The position numbers and the translations under genes were made by a program. Positions 40,142-49,599 of a DNA stretch of 64,000 nucleotides are shown here, in pieces. The stretch spans positions 62,001 to 126,000 of the forward strand of contig NZ_JADPJH010000002.1 of assembly GCF_023073315.1 (NCBI RefSeq), written 5' to 3'. Each line of letters begins with the position of its first letter. Position 1 is the stretch's first letter. The DNA is from Bradyrhizobium sp. 1 (lineage in GTDB: Bacteria > Pseudomonadota > Alphaproteobacteria > Rhizobiales > Xanthobacteraceae). A model generated the notes under the pieces. That model had not been told where the DNA came from. It did not search any database and was given only the letters and a program-made list of their open reading frames with translations.

Positions 40142-41689
40142 ATGCTGTCCGTCACCCGCCGCCTCTTTCTTGCCGGGACTGCCATAAGCCTCGTCACCCT
40201 TCCCAGGGTTGCCAGCGCCGAGACCCCCAAGCGCGGCGGCGTGCTGCGGATGTCGCTGGACCAGGCGGCATCGGTGATTCATCCCATGCTGGCGCGGGTC
40301 AATCCGGAATATCTCGTCACCGAGTTGCTCTACTCCAACCTCACCCGGCTGAAGCCGGACATGACCGTCGAGCCGGACCTCGCGATCTCCTGGGAGCCGA
40401 ACGAGACACGGACGGAGTGGATCTTCAAGCTGCGCCCGGGCGTGACATTCCACGACGGCTCGCCGCTGACGTCGGAAGATGTCGTCGCCACCATCAATGC
40501 GATCCTCGATCCGAAAACCGCCTCCCCCGGCCGAACCAATGTCGGTCCGATCAAGGAGGTCGCAGCGATCGATCCCCTGACCGTCAAGTTCACGCTCACC
40601 GGCGCCTATGCCGACTTGCCGGTGGCCCTCACCTATCTCAACGCGCGTATCGTTCCGGCGAAAATCATTGCATCCGACCTCGCCAGCCTGTCGACGACGG
40701 CGAACGGCACCGGGCCGTTCAAGCTGGTGTCCTATGAACCCGACCGGAAGATCGTCGTCGAACGCAACGCCGCCTATTATGACCCGACGCGCCCTTACCT
40801 CGACCGCGTGGAATTGCTCGTCTATCCCGATCGCACCGCCGAAGCGTCGGCGATGATGTCCGGCGAGATCGACCTGCTCCTGACGACGACGCCCGGCGAG
40901 TATGAGCGGCTCGTGAAGGCCAGCGGCGTCAAGGCGCTGCGAACGCCCTCCGGCCAATTCCTCAATATCAATCTCGGATGCGACCAGAAGCCGTTCAACG
41001 ACATCAGGGTCCGCCAGGCTCTCGCTTTGGCGGTCGATCGCGAGGCCACCGTCGGCTTCGTCGCCGGCGGTTACGGAACGCCGGGCAATGACACGCCGCT
41101 GAATTCCGCCTATCACTTCTACAAGAATATCCCGATGAAGAAGCCTGATGTCGCCAAGGCGAAGCAGCTTCTCGCAGAGGCCGGTTATCCCAACGGGATC
41201 GATCTGACGCTGATCGCTTCCGACAGGCCAGCCACCCGCACCCAGCTCGGTGTCGCGGTTCGTGAAATGGCCGCAGCGGCGGGCTTCCGCATCAACGTGC
41301 AGACGATGCCGCACGCGACCTATCTCGACCAGGTCTGGAAGAAGGGCAATTTCTACGTCGGATTCTACAACATGCAGCCGACCGCTGACGCGATCTTCAA
41401 CCTGCTCTACACGTCGAATGCGACCTGGAACGAGACCCGCTGGAACAACAGCGAGTTCGACACCTTCATCAATGCGGCCCGCGTCGAGACCGACGAGGTG
41501 AAACGCAACGCGCTCTATGCCAAGGCGCAGGAGTTGATGAACACGGAGGTTCCCAGCGTGATCTCGGCGTTCTTCGATCTTCTGGCCGCACAGCGCGCCT
41601 ATGTCGAAGGTTACACGCTGCATCCGCGCGGCTCGGTGTTCCGGCTCGACATGGTCTCGCTCGGTACCGGCGCGCCGAAGCGCGCCTGA
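40142..41689 (+). CDS. Peptide/nickel-type ABC transporter substrate-binding protein
   Basis: A 515-residue family-5 extracellular binding protein. The N-terminus VTRRLFLAGTAISLVTLP is a Tat-type twin-arginine signal ending near VASAE. The mature protein begins TPKRGGVLRMSL and shows LYSNLTRLKPDMTVEPDLA, FKLRPGVTFHDGSPLTSEDV and RVRQALALAVDRE, all diagnostic of DppA/OppA proteins. Tat export would mean folding before secretion. It precedes the two permease genes and the fused ATPase. The ligand is likely an oligopeptide or acylated amino acid. Confidence 0.92.
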   Translation: MLSVTRRLFLAGTAISLVTLPRVASAETPKRGGVLRMSLDQAASVIHPMLARVNPEYLVTELLYSNLTRLKPDMTVEPDLAISWEPNETRTEWIFKLRPGVTFHDGSPLTSEDVVATINAILDPKTASPGRTNVGPIKEVAAIDPLTVKFTLTGAYADLPVALTYLNARIVPAKIIASDLASLSTTANGTGPFKLVSYEPDRKIVVERNAAYYDPTRPYLDRVELLVYPDRTAEASAMMSGEIDLLLTTTPGEYERLVKASGVKALRTPSGQFLNINLGCDQKPFNDIRVRQALALAVDREATVGFVAGGYGTPGNDTPLNSAYHFYKNIPMKKPDVAKAKQLLAEAGYPNGIDLTLIASDRPATRTQLGVAVREMAAAAGFRINVQTMPHATYLDQVWKKGNFYVGFYNMQPTADAIFNLLYTSNATWNETRWNNSEFDTFINAARVETDEVKRNALYAKAQELMNTEVPSVISAFFDLLAAQRAYVEGYTLHPRGSVFRLDMVSLGTGAPKRA

Positions 41690-41704
41690 CGCCGGAGATA
41701 TCGG

Positions 41705-42652
41705 GTGTCACTCGCCTGGCTTGCACGCCGTCTGCTGTTGATGGGCTACACTCTCATCGTGGTCTCGATGCTGGTGTTCGCCATCACGCAGATCCTGCCG
41801 GCCGACGCGGCTCAATCGCTGCTCGGCGAGAACGCGACGCCGGACATGCTGGCTGCGCTCAGGGCAAAACTGGGACTCGATGCTCCGGCCTGGCAGCAAT
41901 ATCTGCGCTGGGCCGGCCGCGTTTTCAGCGGCGATTTCGGCATCTCGATGCGAACGAGCCAACCCGTCGGTCCGGATATGCTGACGGCGCTGTCGCGTTC
42001 GCTGCTGCTCGCGGTGTCCTCCATCCTCGTCACGCTGCTCGTCGCCGTGCCGCTTGGTGTGGTGGCGGCGCTGCGGCATGGCAGGCTGACCGATGCGGGC
42101 GTGAGCCTGATCGCCTATCTCGGTGTCTCGCTGCCCGAATTCGTCACCGCGACGCTGCTTGCGCTTCTGCTGGCCGACACGCTGCACTGGCTGCCGGCAA
42201 CCGGCTACATCTCGCTGCTGGAGGATTTTGGCGACGGCCTCCGTCATCTGGCGCTGCCGGTGCTGACCATCTCGGTGATCCTCATCGCTCACGTCATGCG
42301 CATGATGCGCTCCGAGACGCTCGACGTGCTGAAATCGGATTACATCCGCGCTGCACGACTGAAAGGACTACCGGAACGCACCGTGTTGTTTCGCCACGCG
42401 CTGCGCAACGCCATGTTGCCGGTCGTCACGATCATCGCATTGGACGTCGGCTACCTGCTCGGCGGCATCATCGTAATCGAAGAAATCTTTGCCATTCCCG
42501 GCATCGGCCGCGCTCTGATGGTCGCCATCACCACGCGCGACCTGCCATCGATCCAGGCAGGCGCATTGATCATGGCGGCGACCTACGCGATCACCAACAC
42601 GCTTGCCGACATGGCCTACGCTCTTCTCGACCGGCGGATCCGCTATGACTGA
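41705..42652 (+). CDS. Peptide-type ABC transporter permease, DppB-like
   Basis: A 315-residue permease beginning with GTG (MSLAWLARRLLLMGYTLIVV). It has six membrane segments, and the EAA loop DYIRAARLKGLPERTVLFRH is typical of DppB/OppB. It starts 15 bp after the binding-protein stop and overlaps the second permease by 8 bp. It forms half of the translocation pore. Confidence 0.93.
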   Translation: MSLAWLARRLLLMGYTLIVVSMLVFAITQILPADAAQSLLGENATPDMLAALRAKLGLDAPAWQQYLRWAGRVFSGDFGISMRTSQPVGPDMLTALSRSLLLAVSSILVTLLVAVPLGVVAALRHGRLTDAGVSLIAYLGVSLPEFVTATLLALLLADTLHWLPATGYISLLEDFGDGLRHLALPVLTISVILIAHVMRMMRSETLDVLKSDYIRAARLKGLPERTVLFRHALRNAMLPVVTIIALDVGYLLGGIIVIEEIFAIPGIGRALMVAITTRDLPSIQAGALIMAATYAITNTLADMAYALLDRRIRYD

Positions 42653-43475
42653 GCTGTTCATCCGCCTGATCCGCAGGCCGCAGGGTCTTGTCGGCGTCGC
42701 GCTGCTGGCGCTCATCGCCATTGCCTGCCTGTTCGGGCCGGCGCTCGCGCCCTACGCCCCGGAGAAGATCGACTTTCTCGGCCGGTTTCGCGCACCTGGC
42801 TGGCAGAACTGGCTTGGCGCGGATCAATTCGGCCGCGACATCCTGAGCCGCCTGATGGTCGGTGCGCGTTCGACCGTGCCGATGGCGCTCGTTGCAACCT
42901 TGGCCGGCAGCGCAGCCGGCGCCATCATCGGCGTCGGCTCGGCCTATCTCGGCGGCCGCATCGACGAGGCCATCATGCGCACCAACGATGCCGTGATGGC
43001 GATCCCCGGGCTTCTGATGGCCCTGTTGCTGGTCTCGACGCTCGGCAACGGCGCCGGCAACGCTGTCGTCGCCATCGCGGTCGCCTATGCGCCCGGCATG
43101 GCGCGCGTGACCCGCTCGGTCGCGCTCAACATCCGCAACCAGGACTACGTCAAGGCGGCCATCGCGCGCGGCGAAAGCGCGGTGTGGATCATCTTCCGCG
43201 AGATGCTGCCCAATGTGATGGCGCCGATCGTGATCGAATCCACCATCCGCGTGTCCTTTGCCGTCATGCTGTTCGCAACGCTCAGCTTCCTCGGCGTCGG
43301 CGCGCAGCCGCCTGCATCCGAATGGGGGCTCATGGTCGCCGATGCCCGGCAATATATGTATCAGGCGCCGTGGGGCCTGATCGCGCCGTCCGCCGCGATC
43401 GCGCTCACCGCCATTGCCTTCAACCTCCTGGGCGACGGCCTTCGCGACGCTCTCAATCCGAAGGACGAGCGATGA
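42645..43475 (+). CDS. Peptide-type ABC transporter permease, DppC-like
   Basis: A 276-residue permease starting MTELFIRLIRRPQG, with NWLGADQFGRDILSRLMVGA, the conserved DppC/OppC extracytoplasmic segment, and the EAA loop DYVKAAIARGESAVWIIFRE. It has six membrane segments. The start overlaps the DppB-like gene by 8 bp and its stop overlaps the ATPase start by 4 bp, indicating tight coupling of the whole importer. Confidence 0.93.
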   Translation: MTELFIRLIRRPQGLVGVALLALIAIACLFGPALAPYAPEKIDFLGRFRAPGWQNWLGADQFGRDILSRLMVGARSTVPMALVATLAGSAAGAIIGVGSAYLGGRIDEAIMRTNDAVMAIPGLLMALLLVSTLGNGAGNAVVAIAVAYAPGMARVTRSVALNIRNQDYVKAAIARGESAVWIIFREMLPNVMAPIVIESTIRVSFAVMLFATLSFLGVGAQPPASEWGLMVADARQYMYQAPWGLIAPSAAIALTAIAFNLLGDGLRDALNPKDER

Positions 43476-45046
43476 CCCCGGCGCTTGCCATCAAGGACTA
43501 TACGCTCGACTATTCGACGGCCGCGGGACCGGTGCGCGTGCTGCACGACATTTCGCTGGAGATCGCGCCCGGCGAGGTGCTCGGCCTCGTCGGAGAATCC
43601 GGCTCCGGCAAGAGCTCGCTCGCCTGGGCGCTGATGCGCCATCTGCCGGACAATGCCCGCGAAATCGCGGGCTCTCTGCATCTCGGCGACACCGACCTTC
43701 AGCGCCTGAGCCCTCGGGAGCTGACAAATATCCGGGGACGCCAGCTCGGCATGGTGTTCCAGGATCCGTCGACCGCGCTCAACCCGACGCTCACCATCGG
43801 GCGACAGGTGACGGAGACGCTGATCCAGCATCGCGGCCTCAGCCAGCGCGAAGCGAATGCGCTGGCCATCGACCTGCTTGGTCATGTCGAGCTGCGCGAC
43901 CCCGCTGCGATCATGCGGCGTTATCCGCACGAAATCTCCGGCGGCGAAAAGCAGCGTGTCATCATTGCCACGGCATTCGGCTGCCGGCCGGACGTCATCC
44001 TGTTCGACGAGCCGACCACGGCGCTCGATGTCATCACCGGCGCACGTATCCTAAAACTGTTTGCCCGGCTGCGCGAGGAAACCGGCGTTGCCGCGCTCTA
44101 TATTTCGCACGATCTCGCGCTGGTGACGCGGGTCGCGGATCGCGTCGCCGTCCTGAAACGCGGCCGTCTGGTGGAGCAGGCACCGGCCGCGGATATCTTT
44201 CGCGCACCGCAGCATGCCGATACGCAGGCCCTGGTGCAAGCCGTGCCGAGGCCGGAACGGCGCCTCGTTCACGACAAATCCAGTGACGACGTTCTGCTCG
44301 CAGCCTCCGACATCGAAGTTCATTACGGTCGTGCCAAACTCTTCGGCCATGCACCGCCGCCTGCGACCAGGCGCGTCGCGCTGGACGTGCGGGCCGGAGA
44401 GATCCTCGGCCTCGTCGGCGAATCCGGGTCGGGCAAATCGTCCATGGCGCGCGCGCTCACCGGACTTGCCCGCTTCTCGGGGAAGGTCCGCTTCGACAAT
44501 CGCGTGATCACGGGCGCGCGCGACATGAACGCGGCCTATCGCCGCGACGTGCAGATCATCTTCCAGCATCCGGATGCCTCGCTCAATCCACGCCAGAAGG
44601 TCGGCGAAATCCTGTCGCGGCCCCTAAAACTCTATGGCGGCAGCACCGCCGAGATCCCCCGCCTTCTCGAGCAGGTTCGCCTGCCGGATTCCTATGCCGG
44701 TCGCTGGCCCCACCAGCTTTCGGGCGGCGAGAAGCAGCGCGTCGCCATTGCACGGGCCTTTGCCGCACGGCCGAAGCTCGTGATCTGCGACGAGATCACC
44801 GCGCCGCTGGATGTCTCGGTGCAGGCGCAGATCATCGAACTGCTGCTGGCGCTGCGCGCGGCGACCGGAACCGCCTTTCTCTTCATCACCCACGATCTCA
44901 ACCTGATCCGTCAAATCGCCCACCGCATCGCCGTGATGCGGCAAGGCGAAATGGTCGACCTGTTGCCGATCGAGGATTTCGATACCGACCATGTTCATCC
45001 CTACACAAGCGAACTGATGGCCGCCTCGCCCGTACCGATCGGCTGA
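43472..45046 (+). CDS. Fused peptide-type ABC ATPase (DppD-DppF-like)
   Basis: A 524-residue protein with two complete nucleotide-binding domains. Domain 1 has Walker A GESGSGKSSLAW, Q-loop VFQDPSTALNPT, signature ISGGEKQRVI and Walker B VILFDEPTTALD. Domain 2 has Walker A GESGSGKSSMAR, Q-loop IFQHPDASLNPR, signature LSGGEKQRVA and Walker B LVICDEITAPLD. In domain 2 the P of the usual DEPT is replaced by I. It is equivalent to DppD plus DppF as one chain and powers the preceding permeases. Confidence 0.94.
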   Translation: MTPALAIKDYTLDYSTAAGPVRVLHDISLEIAPGEVLGLVGESGSGKSSLAWALMRHLPDNAREIAGSLHLGDTDLQRLSPRELTNIRGRQLGMVFQDPSTALNPTLTIGRQVTETLIQHRGLSQREANALAIDLLGHVELRDPAAIMRRYPHEISGGEKQRVIIATAFGCRPDVILFDEPTTALDVITGARILKLFARLREETGVAALYISHDLALVTRVADRVAVLKRGRLVEQAPAADIFRAPQHADTQALVQAVPRPERRLVHDKSSDDVLLAASDIEVHYGRAKLFGHAPPPATRRVALDVRAGEILGLVGESGSGKSSMARALTGLARFSGKVRFDNRVITGARDMNAAYRRDVQIIFQHPDASLNPRQKVGEILSRPLKLYGGSTAEIPRLLEQVRLPDSYAGRWPHQLSGGEKQRVAIARAFAARPKLVICDEITAPLDVSVQAQIIELLLALRAATGTAFLFITHDLNLIRQIAHRIAVMRQGEMVDLLPIEDFDTDHVHPYTSELMAASPVPIG

Positions 45047-45063
45047 CGACAAGGATTTTTCCG

Positions 45064-46278
45064 ATGGATCACAACGCTCTTCTCGCCGGCATCGACGTGC
45101 CCGCGGCACTCGATCTGCTGTCACGCATGGTGCAGCAGAAGAGCTACTCCAAGTCGGACGGCGAGAAGCAGCTGGCTTCCTTCATGGCCGGCCGCATGCG
45201 TGAAATCGGCCTTGCGACCGAGCTCACGTCCTTCGGCAATGAAGGCCGGGTCAACGCGGTCGGCCGCTGGAAAGGATCCGGTGGCGGCAAGAGCCTGCTT
45301 TTCAACGGCCATCTCGACACCAATCCGGTGACCGAGGGCTGGACCGTCGATCCCTGGGCAGGCAAGGTCGATGACGCCTTCATCTACGGCATCGGCGTAT
45401 CCAACATGAAGGCCGGCGACGCCGCTTATTTCTGCGCCGTGAGAACGCTGATCGACGCCGGCGTCAAGCTCCGGGGCGACGTCATCCTCACCTACGTCGT
45501 CGGCGAGCTGCAGGGCGGTGTCGGCACCTACTCGCTTGTCGAGCAGGGGCTTCGCGCGGACTACTTCATCAATTCGGAGCCGACCGATCTGAAGGCGATG
45601 ACCATGCACGCCGCGGCGTTCATGTTCATCATCGAGTTGACAGGCAATACCCGCCATCTGTCCAAGCGCGAAGAGGCGGTCGACGCGATCACGGCCGCAT
45701 GTGACCTGATCCCGCGCCTCAATGCGATGAAATTCTCGGGCGCGCTCTCGCCGGAGCACGAACGGATCAATCGTGTCCATGTCGGCGTCCTCCACGGTGC
45801 ACTCGGGCGCGAGCTGCACGAATGGCGAACGCCCCAGGTCGCGGACTTCGTGCGGATCAAGGGTTCGGGCCGCTATGCGCCGGGACAGACCGAGGCCGGC
45901 GCCATGGCCGACATGCGCCGCGAGCTCGATGCGCTGGAAGCGCGGTTTCCGGGCCTCAAGGCCGCGATCATGTCGGAGGACCGTTCCGGCGTGCCGACCA
46001 TGCCGCCATTCGAGGTGGCGCGCACCAGCCCGATCGTCGCGGCGGTCAACCGCGCCTATCGCACGGTGCGCGGCGAGGACCAGCCGACGGGAGCCGTTGC
46101 GCCGAGCTGCTTCTACGGCACCGATGCCGGTCATCTGCATTATTTCGGCAAGATGGAAGGCATCGTCTGCGGCCCCGGCGGCCGCTACAACACCATGCCC
46201 GACGAACGCGTCGATATCGTCGACTTCACCGACATGATCCGCATCTACATGCTCGCCATCCTGGAGATCTGCGGCTGA
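45064..46278 (+). CDS. Second M20-family metallohydrolase (ArgE-like)
   Basis: A 404-residue M20 protein. Motifs are LLFNGHLDTNPVTEGW (metal His and Asp), GIGVSNMKAGDAAYFCAV (bridging Asp replaced by Asn in GVSNMK) and TYVVGELQGGVGTYSL, where the usual catalytic EE pair reads GELQ. Several metal-site residues therefore deviate from the family, so substrate or activity may differ from the first M20 gene in this operon. It follows the ATPase by 17 bp and is followed by an M24 peptidase. Confidence 0.82.
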   Translation: MDHNALLAGIDVPAALDLLSRMVQQKSYSKSDGEKQLASFMAGRMREIGLATELTSFGNEGRVNAVGRWKGSGGGKSLLFNGHLDTNPVTEGWTVDPWAGKVDDAFIYGIGVSNMKAGDAAYFCAVRTLIDAGVKLRGDVILTYVVGELQGGVGTYSLVEQGLRADYFINSEPTDLKAMTMHAAAFMFIIELTGNTRHLSKREEAVDAITAACDLIPRLNAMKFSGALSPEHERINRVHVGVLHGALGRELHEWRTPQVADFVRIKGSGRYAPGQTEAGAMADMRRELDALEARFPGLKAAIMSEDRSGVPTMPPFEVARTSPIVAAVNRAYRTVRGEDQPTGAVAPSCFYGTDAGHLHYFGKMEGIVCGPGGRYNTMPDERVDIVDFTDMIRIYMLAILEICG

Positions 46279-46296
46279 CGGCGCTCGAGAAGGCGA

Positions 46297-47424
46297 ATGA
46301 CGATGTTGTTTCCGATCGACGAATATGATGCACGCGTCAAGCGCGTCCGCGAGCACATGGCCGCGCGACATCTTGATGTCCTGATTATCGACCAGAGCGA
46401 GTTCCTCGCGTATCTCACCGGCTTCCTGATCTCGGAGAACATGTACCGGGCCTGCCTGCTGCCGCGCGATGGCGAGCCGGTCATGATTCTTCGCGCCGTC
46501 GACCTCGGCCCGTTCACCGAGAGCTCGTGGCTGTCGCGTTCCGTTGCCTTCGCCGATTGGGAAGACCCGATCAAGGTGCTCGCCGACACCGTGCGCAGCC
46601 TCGGCTGCGCGAACGGCCGCGTCGGGCTGGATGAAGACTCCTATTGCATGCCGCTGTCCCGCTTCAAGGATCTCGCGGCGCAACTGCCGGACGCGCGCTT
46701 CGTCGACTTCTCCGGCGTGATGGCTCAACTCCGCGCCAGAAAGAGCGCAAGGGAGATCGCCGTGCTCCGGCGCGCCGCAGGGATCGGCGACCTCGGCATC
46801 GATGCCGCTCTGAAAGCATCCGGTGAAGGCCGATCGGCCCGCGACGCAGCGGCAGCCGTCTATCAAGTGTTCATGCAACAAGGCGCGGACGCAGCGCGCG
46901 CGGGAATCATGACCGCTGGCGTCGGCAACGCCTTTCTGCACGGCGGGCTGACCAGCGAGCCCCTCGCCAAAGGCGACATCCTGCATATGGAGCTATTGCC
47001 CTATATCGACGGTTACAGCGCGCGCCTGATGCGGTCGGCCGTGATCGGAGAGATTGATCCGCGCCGCTCGCAGCTCGCTCGCCGCCTGACCGAGATCCAG
47101 GACCGGCAGTTCGCGGCAATGAAACCTGGCGCCAGCGCCGCCGATGTCGACGCATTGGCGAGAGATGCCATGCTCGCCGAAGGCCTGCGGCCCGACTATC
47201 CCAACATCACCGGCTATTCGCTCGGCTGCTATCCCTCCCACACCCCGCGCACCAGCGACTTCTCGCGCATCTTCCTGCCCACGGCAGACTGGACGCTCGA
47301 GGAAGGCATGGTGTTCCACATGTATGGTTCGGCCGATGGCCTGGCGCTCAGCGAGACCGTGCTGGTGACGGCAACCGGCCACGAATGCCTGACGCGCGCA
47401 CCGCGACGGGTTTTTCAGATCTAG
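46297..47424 (+). CDS. M24-family Xaa-Pro peptidase/creatinase-like
   Basis: A 375-residue 'pita-bread' protein. The N-terminal creatinase-type domain starts FPIDEYDARVKRVREHMAAR and contains DVLIIDQSEFLAYLTGF. The C-terminal domain resembles M24 (KSAREIAVLRRAAGIGDLGI, then GKGDILHMELLPYIDGYSA in variant form). The usual dinuclear metal ligands are only partly recognisable, as in creatinase-like members, so it could hydrolyse a C-N bond without metal. It fits a peptide or amide utilisation operon. Confidence 0.82.
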   Translation: MTMLFPIDEYDARVKRVREHMAARHLDVLIIDQSEFLAYLTGFLISENMYRACLLPRDGEPVMILRAVDLGPFTESSWLSRSVAFADWEDPIKVLADTVRSLGCANGRVGLDEDSYCMPLSRFKDLAAQLPDARFVDFSGVMAQLRARKSAREIAVLRRAAGIGDLGIDAALKASGEGRSARDAAAAVYQVFMQQGADAARAGIMTAGVGNAFLHGGLTSEPLAKGDILHMELLPYIDGYSARLMRSAVIGEIDPRRSQLARRLTEIQDRQFAAMKPGASAADVDALARDAMLAEGLRPDYPNITGYSLGCYPSHTPRTSDFSRIFLPTADWTLEEGMVFHMYGSADGLALSETVLVTATGHECLTRAPRRVFQI

Positions 47425-47575
47425 CTCGATTTACGGAATGAGCGCGTCGCGCAGAGCGACCCGCGAACGACGCATTGCTCGCCTGAGCGCGAGCGATGTT
47501 CAATTCGAACGGGATTCGTGGCAGACAGGAGTGAGTGGCACCGATCATCGCCGCAACGGGCCGCGCGGAGACTCC

Positions 47576-48436
47576 ATGGCAAACGACACAAGCTCGACAC
47601 ATCGGCCCTTCGATCCCCGCAGCACATGGGCGGAACTCGCCCAGGCGGAACGCAACGCTGCTTACGACAACAACGCCGCCGTCAAGAACAGCCCAGCCCT
47701 GATCGCCGAACGCAATGAAGCTTCGGGGCGGATGCGGGCGACGCTGAAGTCCCATCTCGACCTGCCCTACGGCGAGCGTGCGAACAACAAGATCGACCTC
47801 TACCCGGCTGCCAAGCCCGGTGCCCCCTGCCTGGTGTTCGTGCATGGCGGCTATTGGCAGCGTAATTCCCGCGAGCTGTTTGCCATGCTGGTCGAAGGCG
47901 CCGCCGCGCATGGCTGGTCGGTCGCCATTCCCGGCTATTCGCTGGCGCCTGAGGTCTCCCTTACCGACATCGTCGCCGAAATCCCGCGCGCGCTCGACTG
48001 GCTCGCCGCGCACGGCGCAGCCTATGGCATTGCCGGACCGGTCGTGCTGTCGGGCTGGTCTGCCGGCGCCCATCTCGTTGCGATGGCGTTGGACCATCCG
48101 CGCGTCCATGCCGGGCTGGCGCTATCGGGCGTCTACGATCTCGCGCCGATCCGCGATACCGGCCTCAACAACGCGCTGAAGCTGACGGATGAGGAGATCG
48201 CCAGGCTCTCACCGCTCCGCCTGCCCGTGACGCAGAAGCGGCTCGACATCGCCTATGGCAGCAACGAGCTGCCGGCCCTCGTCTGCGATTCAATCGCTCT
48301 CCACGACAAGCGCGCGGCCGCGAACGCGCCCGGCAAGCTCATTGCGGTCGAAGGCGCCGACCACTTCACCATTCTCGAGGCATTGCGTCGCCCGGACGGC
48401 ATTCTGGTCGATGCCGCTCGGGCATTGTTGGACTAA
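47576..48436 (+). CDS. Alpha/beta hydrolase, arylformamidase (kynurenine-formamidase)-like
   Basis: A 286-residue hydrolase with the HGGYWQ oxyanion motif characteristic of bacterial arylformamidases and related esterases, and the nucleophile elbow GWSAGAH. The Asp-His partners are in IAYGSNELPALV and EGADHFTIL. The ATG at 47576 is used; an open frame continues upstream to 47438, but those residues are basic and uncharacteristic. It follows the M24 gene by about 150 bp and ends the plus-strand group. A role in removing formyl or acyl groups fits with the M20 enzymes. Confidence 0.82.
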   Translation: MANDTSSTHRPFDPRSTWAELAQAERNAAYDNNAAVKNSPALIAERNEASGRMRATLKSHLDLPYGERANNKIDLYPAAKPGAPCLVFVHGGYWQRNSRELFAMLVEGAAAHGWSVAIPGYSLAPEVSLTDIVAEIPRALDWLAAHGAAYGIAGPVVLSGWSAGAHLVAMALDHPRVHAGLALSGVYDLAPIRDTGLNNALKLTDEEIARLSPLRLPVTQKRLDIAYGSNELPALVCDSIALHDKRAAANAPGKLIAVEGADHFTILEALRRPDGILVDAARALLD

Positions 48437-48443
48437 AAAGTGC

Positions 48444-48547
48444 GAAAACAACCCCATGCACAGTAGAACGCCTTTGTCTTCAAAGCCGAATTTCTAACGC
48501 GCATCGCTTTGACCCGTCGGGCAAAACAGGCGCATGATGCCGTCATC
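48444..48547 (+). repeat. 104-bp intergenic repeat, copy B
   Basis: Gap-free counterpart of the element at 37067-37170, beginning 7 bp after the hydrolase stop and reaching the last codons of the convergent Rieske gene. The two copies match best at their ends and diverge in the middle. Confidence 0.75.
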
Positions 48548-48911
48548 GCACCGATCGTCGCTTCGGAGCCTTGATCCACACTTGCTCTGCCCTGACCTGC
48601 ACCGGATAGAGCCGCAGCGGCGGGCTCGGCCATCCCGCAGTGATCGCCCCGTCGTGCAAATCGAATGATGCGGCATGGCGCGGGCAGAACAGGCGCTTCT
48701 CGGCGACATGCCCAAGACCGAGATCGGCCTGTTCGTGCGGGCAGGCGCGTTCGCAGGCGACGACATCGCCCTCGTTCCAGATCACGAGCAGGTCGAACCC
48801 GGCGACGCGAACGATCGTCTCTGCCTTCAACCGGCTGAGGTCACAGACCGGAATCCACCCCGTATCCGCGTGGCCATCCGCATCATCCACCGAGATAGGC
48901 CTTCCGCACAT
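48543..48911 (-). CDS. Rieske 2Fe-2S ferredoxin-type protein
   Basis: A small (122-residue) Rieske protein. The cluster ligands are Cys57-x-His59 (CPHEQADLG) and Cys76-x-x-His79 (CPRHAASFDL) with 16 residues between, standard for the ferredoxin component of non-haem oxygenases. The ATG at 48911 is used; an in-frame GTG at 48893 would also work, and both overlap the preceding ATPase gene's stop. It is the last gene of the minus-strand amide/hydroxylase/transport operon and may carry electrons for an oxygenase not in the window. Confidence 0.87.
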   Translation of the reverse strand: MCGRPISVDDADGHADTGWIPVCDLSRLKAETIVRVAGFDLLVIWNEGDVVACERACPHEQADLGLGHVAEKRLFCPRHAASFDLHDGAITAGWPSPPLRLYPVQVRAEQVWIKAPKRRSVR

Positions 48912-49599
48912 GCTCGTTCTCGATCAGCTCGGAGCCTGCGCCTGACAGCACGATGCGGCCGTTCTCGAGCAGATAGGCGTGGTCGCACATCTCGAGCGCG
49001 GCAAACGCGTTCTGCTCCACCAGCAGCACCGTGGTGCCGGCATCGCGAATGCCGCGGATGATCGCAAAGGTGCGCTCGACGATGTTGGGCGCGAGCCCGA
49101 GCGAGGGCTCGTCGAACATGATCAGCCGCGGCCGCGACATCAGCGCGCGCCCGATCGCCAGCATTTGCTGCTCGCCGCCGGACAGCGTGCCCGCCGCCTG
49201 CTTGCGCCGCTCGGCGAGTCGCGGAAATTCCGTATAGATGCGGTCGCGATCGGCAGCGATCTCTCTTGAACCACGACGGAGGTAAGCCCCCATGTCGAGA
49301 TTTTCTTCGACGCTCATGTGTGGAAACACGCGCCGCCCTTCCGGACAATGCGCGATGCCGCTGGCCAGCACGCGCGGCGGCTTCGCCCCGGTGATGTCGG
49401 CGCCCTCGAACCGCATCTGGCCGGAGCGCGGCGGCACGAGGCCGGAAATCGCGCGCAGCGTCGTGCTCTTGCCGGCGCCGTTGGCGCCGATCAGCGCGAC
49501 CAGCTGCCCGGCCTTGACGTTCAGCGAAATGCCGCGCAGCGCGGTGACGCCGCCATAGCCGCACACCATGTCGCGGATCTCAAGCACGCGCCGCTCCAT
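48883..49599 (-). CDS. Branched-chain amino-acid-type ABC ATPase (LivF-like)
   Basis: A 238-residue ATPase with Walker A GANGAGKSTTLR, signature LSGGEQQMLAI and Walker B LIMFDEPSLGLAP, the LivF pattern. The start overlaps the LivG-like gene by 20 bp, and the stop lies within the Rieske gene. It works with the LivG, LivM, LivH and LivK homologues encoded upstream in the same operon. Liv-type importers carry amino acids, amides or urea, which fits the amide-related enzymes here. Confidence 0.93.
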   Translation of the reverse strand: MERRVLEIRDMVCGYGGVTALRGISLNVKAGQLVALIGANGAGKSTTLRAISGLVPPRSGQMRFEGADITGAKPPRVLASGIAHCPEGRRVFPHMSVEENLDMGAYLRRGSREIAADRDRIYTEFPRLAERRKQAAGTLSGGEQQMLAIGRALMSRPRLIMFDEPSLGLAPNIVERTFAIIRGIRDAGTTVLLVEQNAFAALEMCDHAYLLENGRIVLSGAGSELIENEHVRKAYLGG

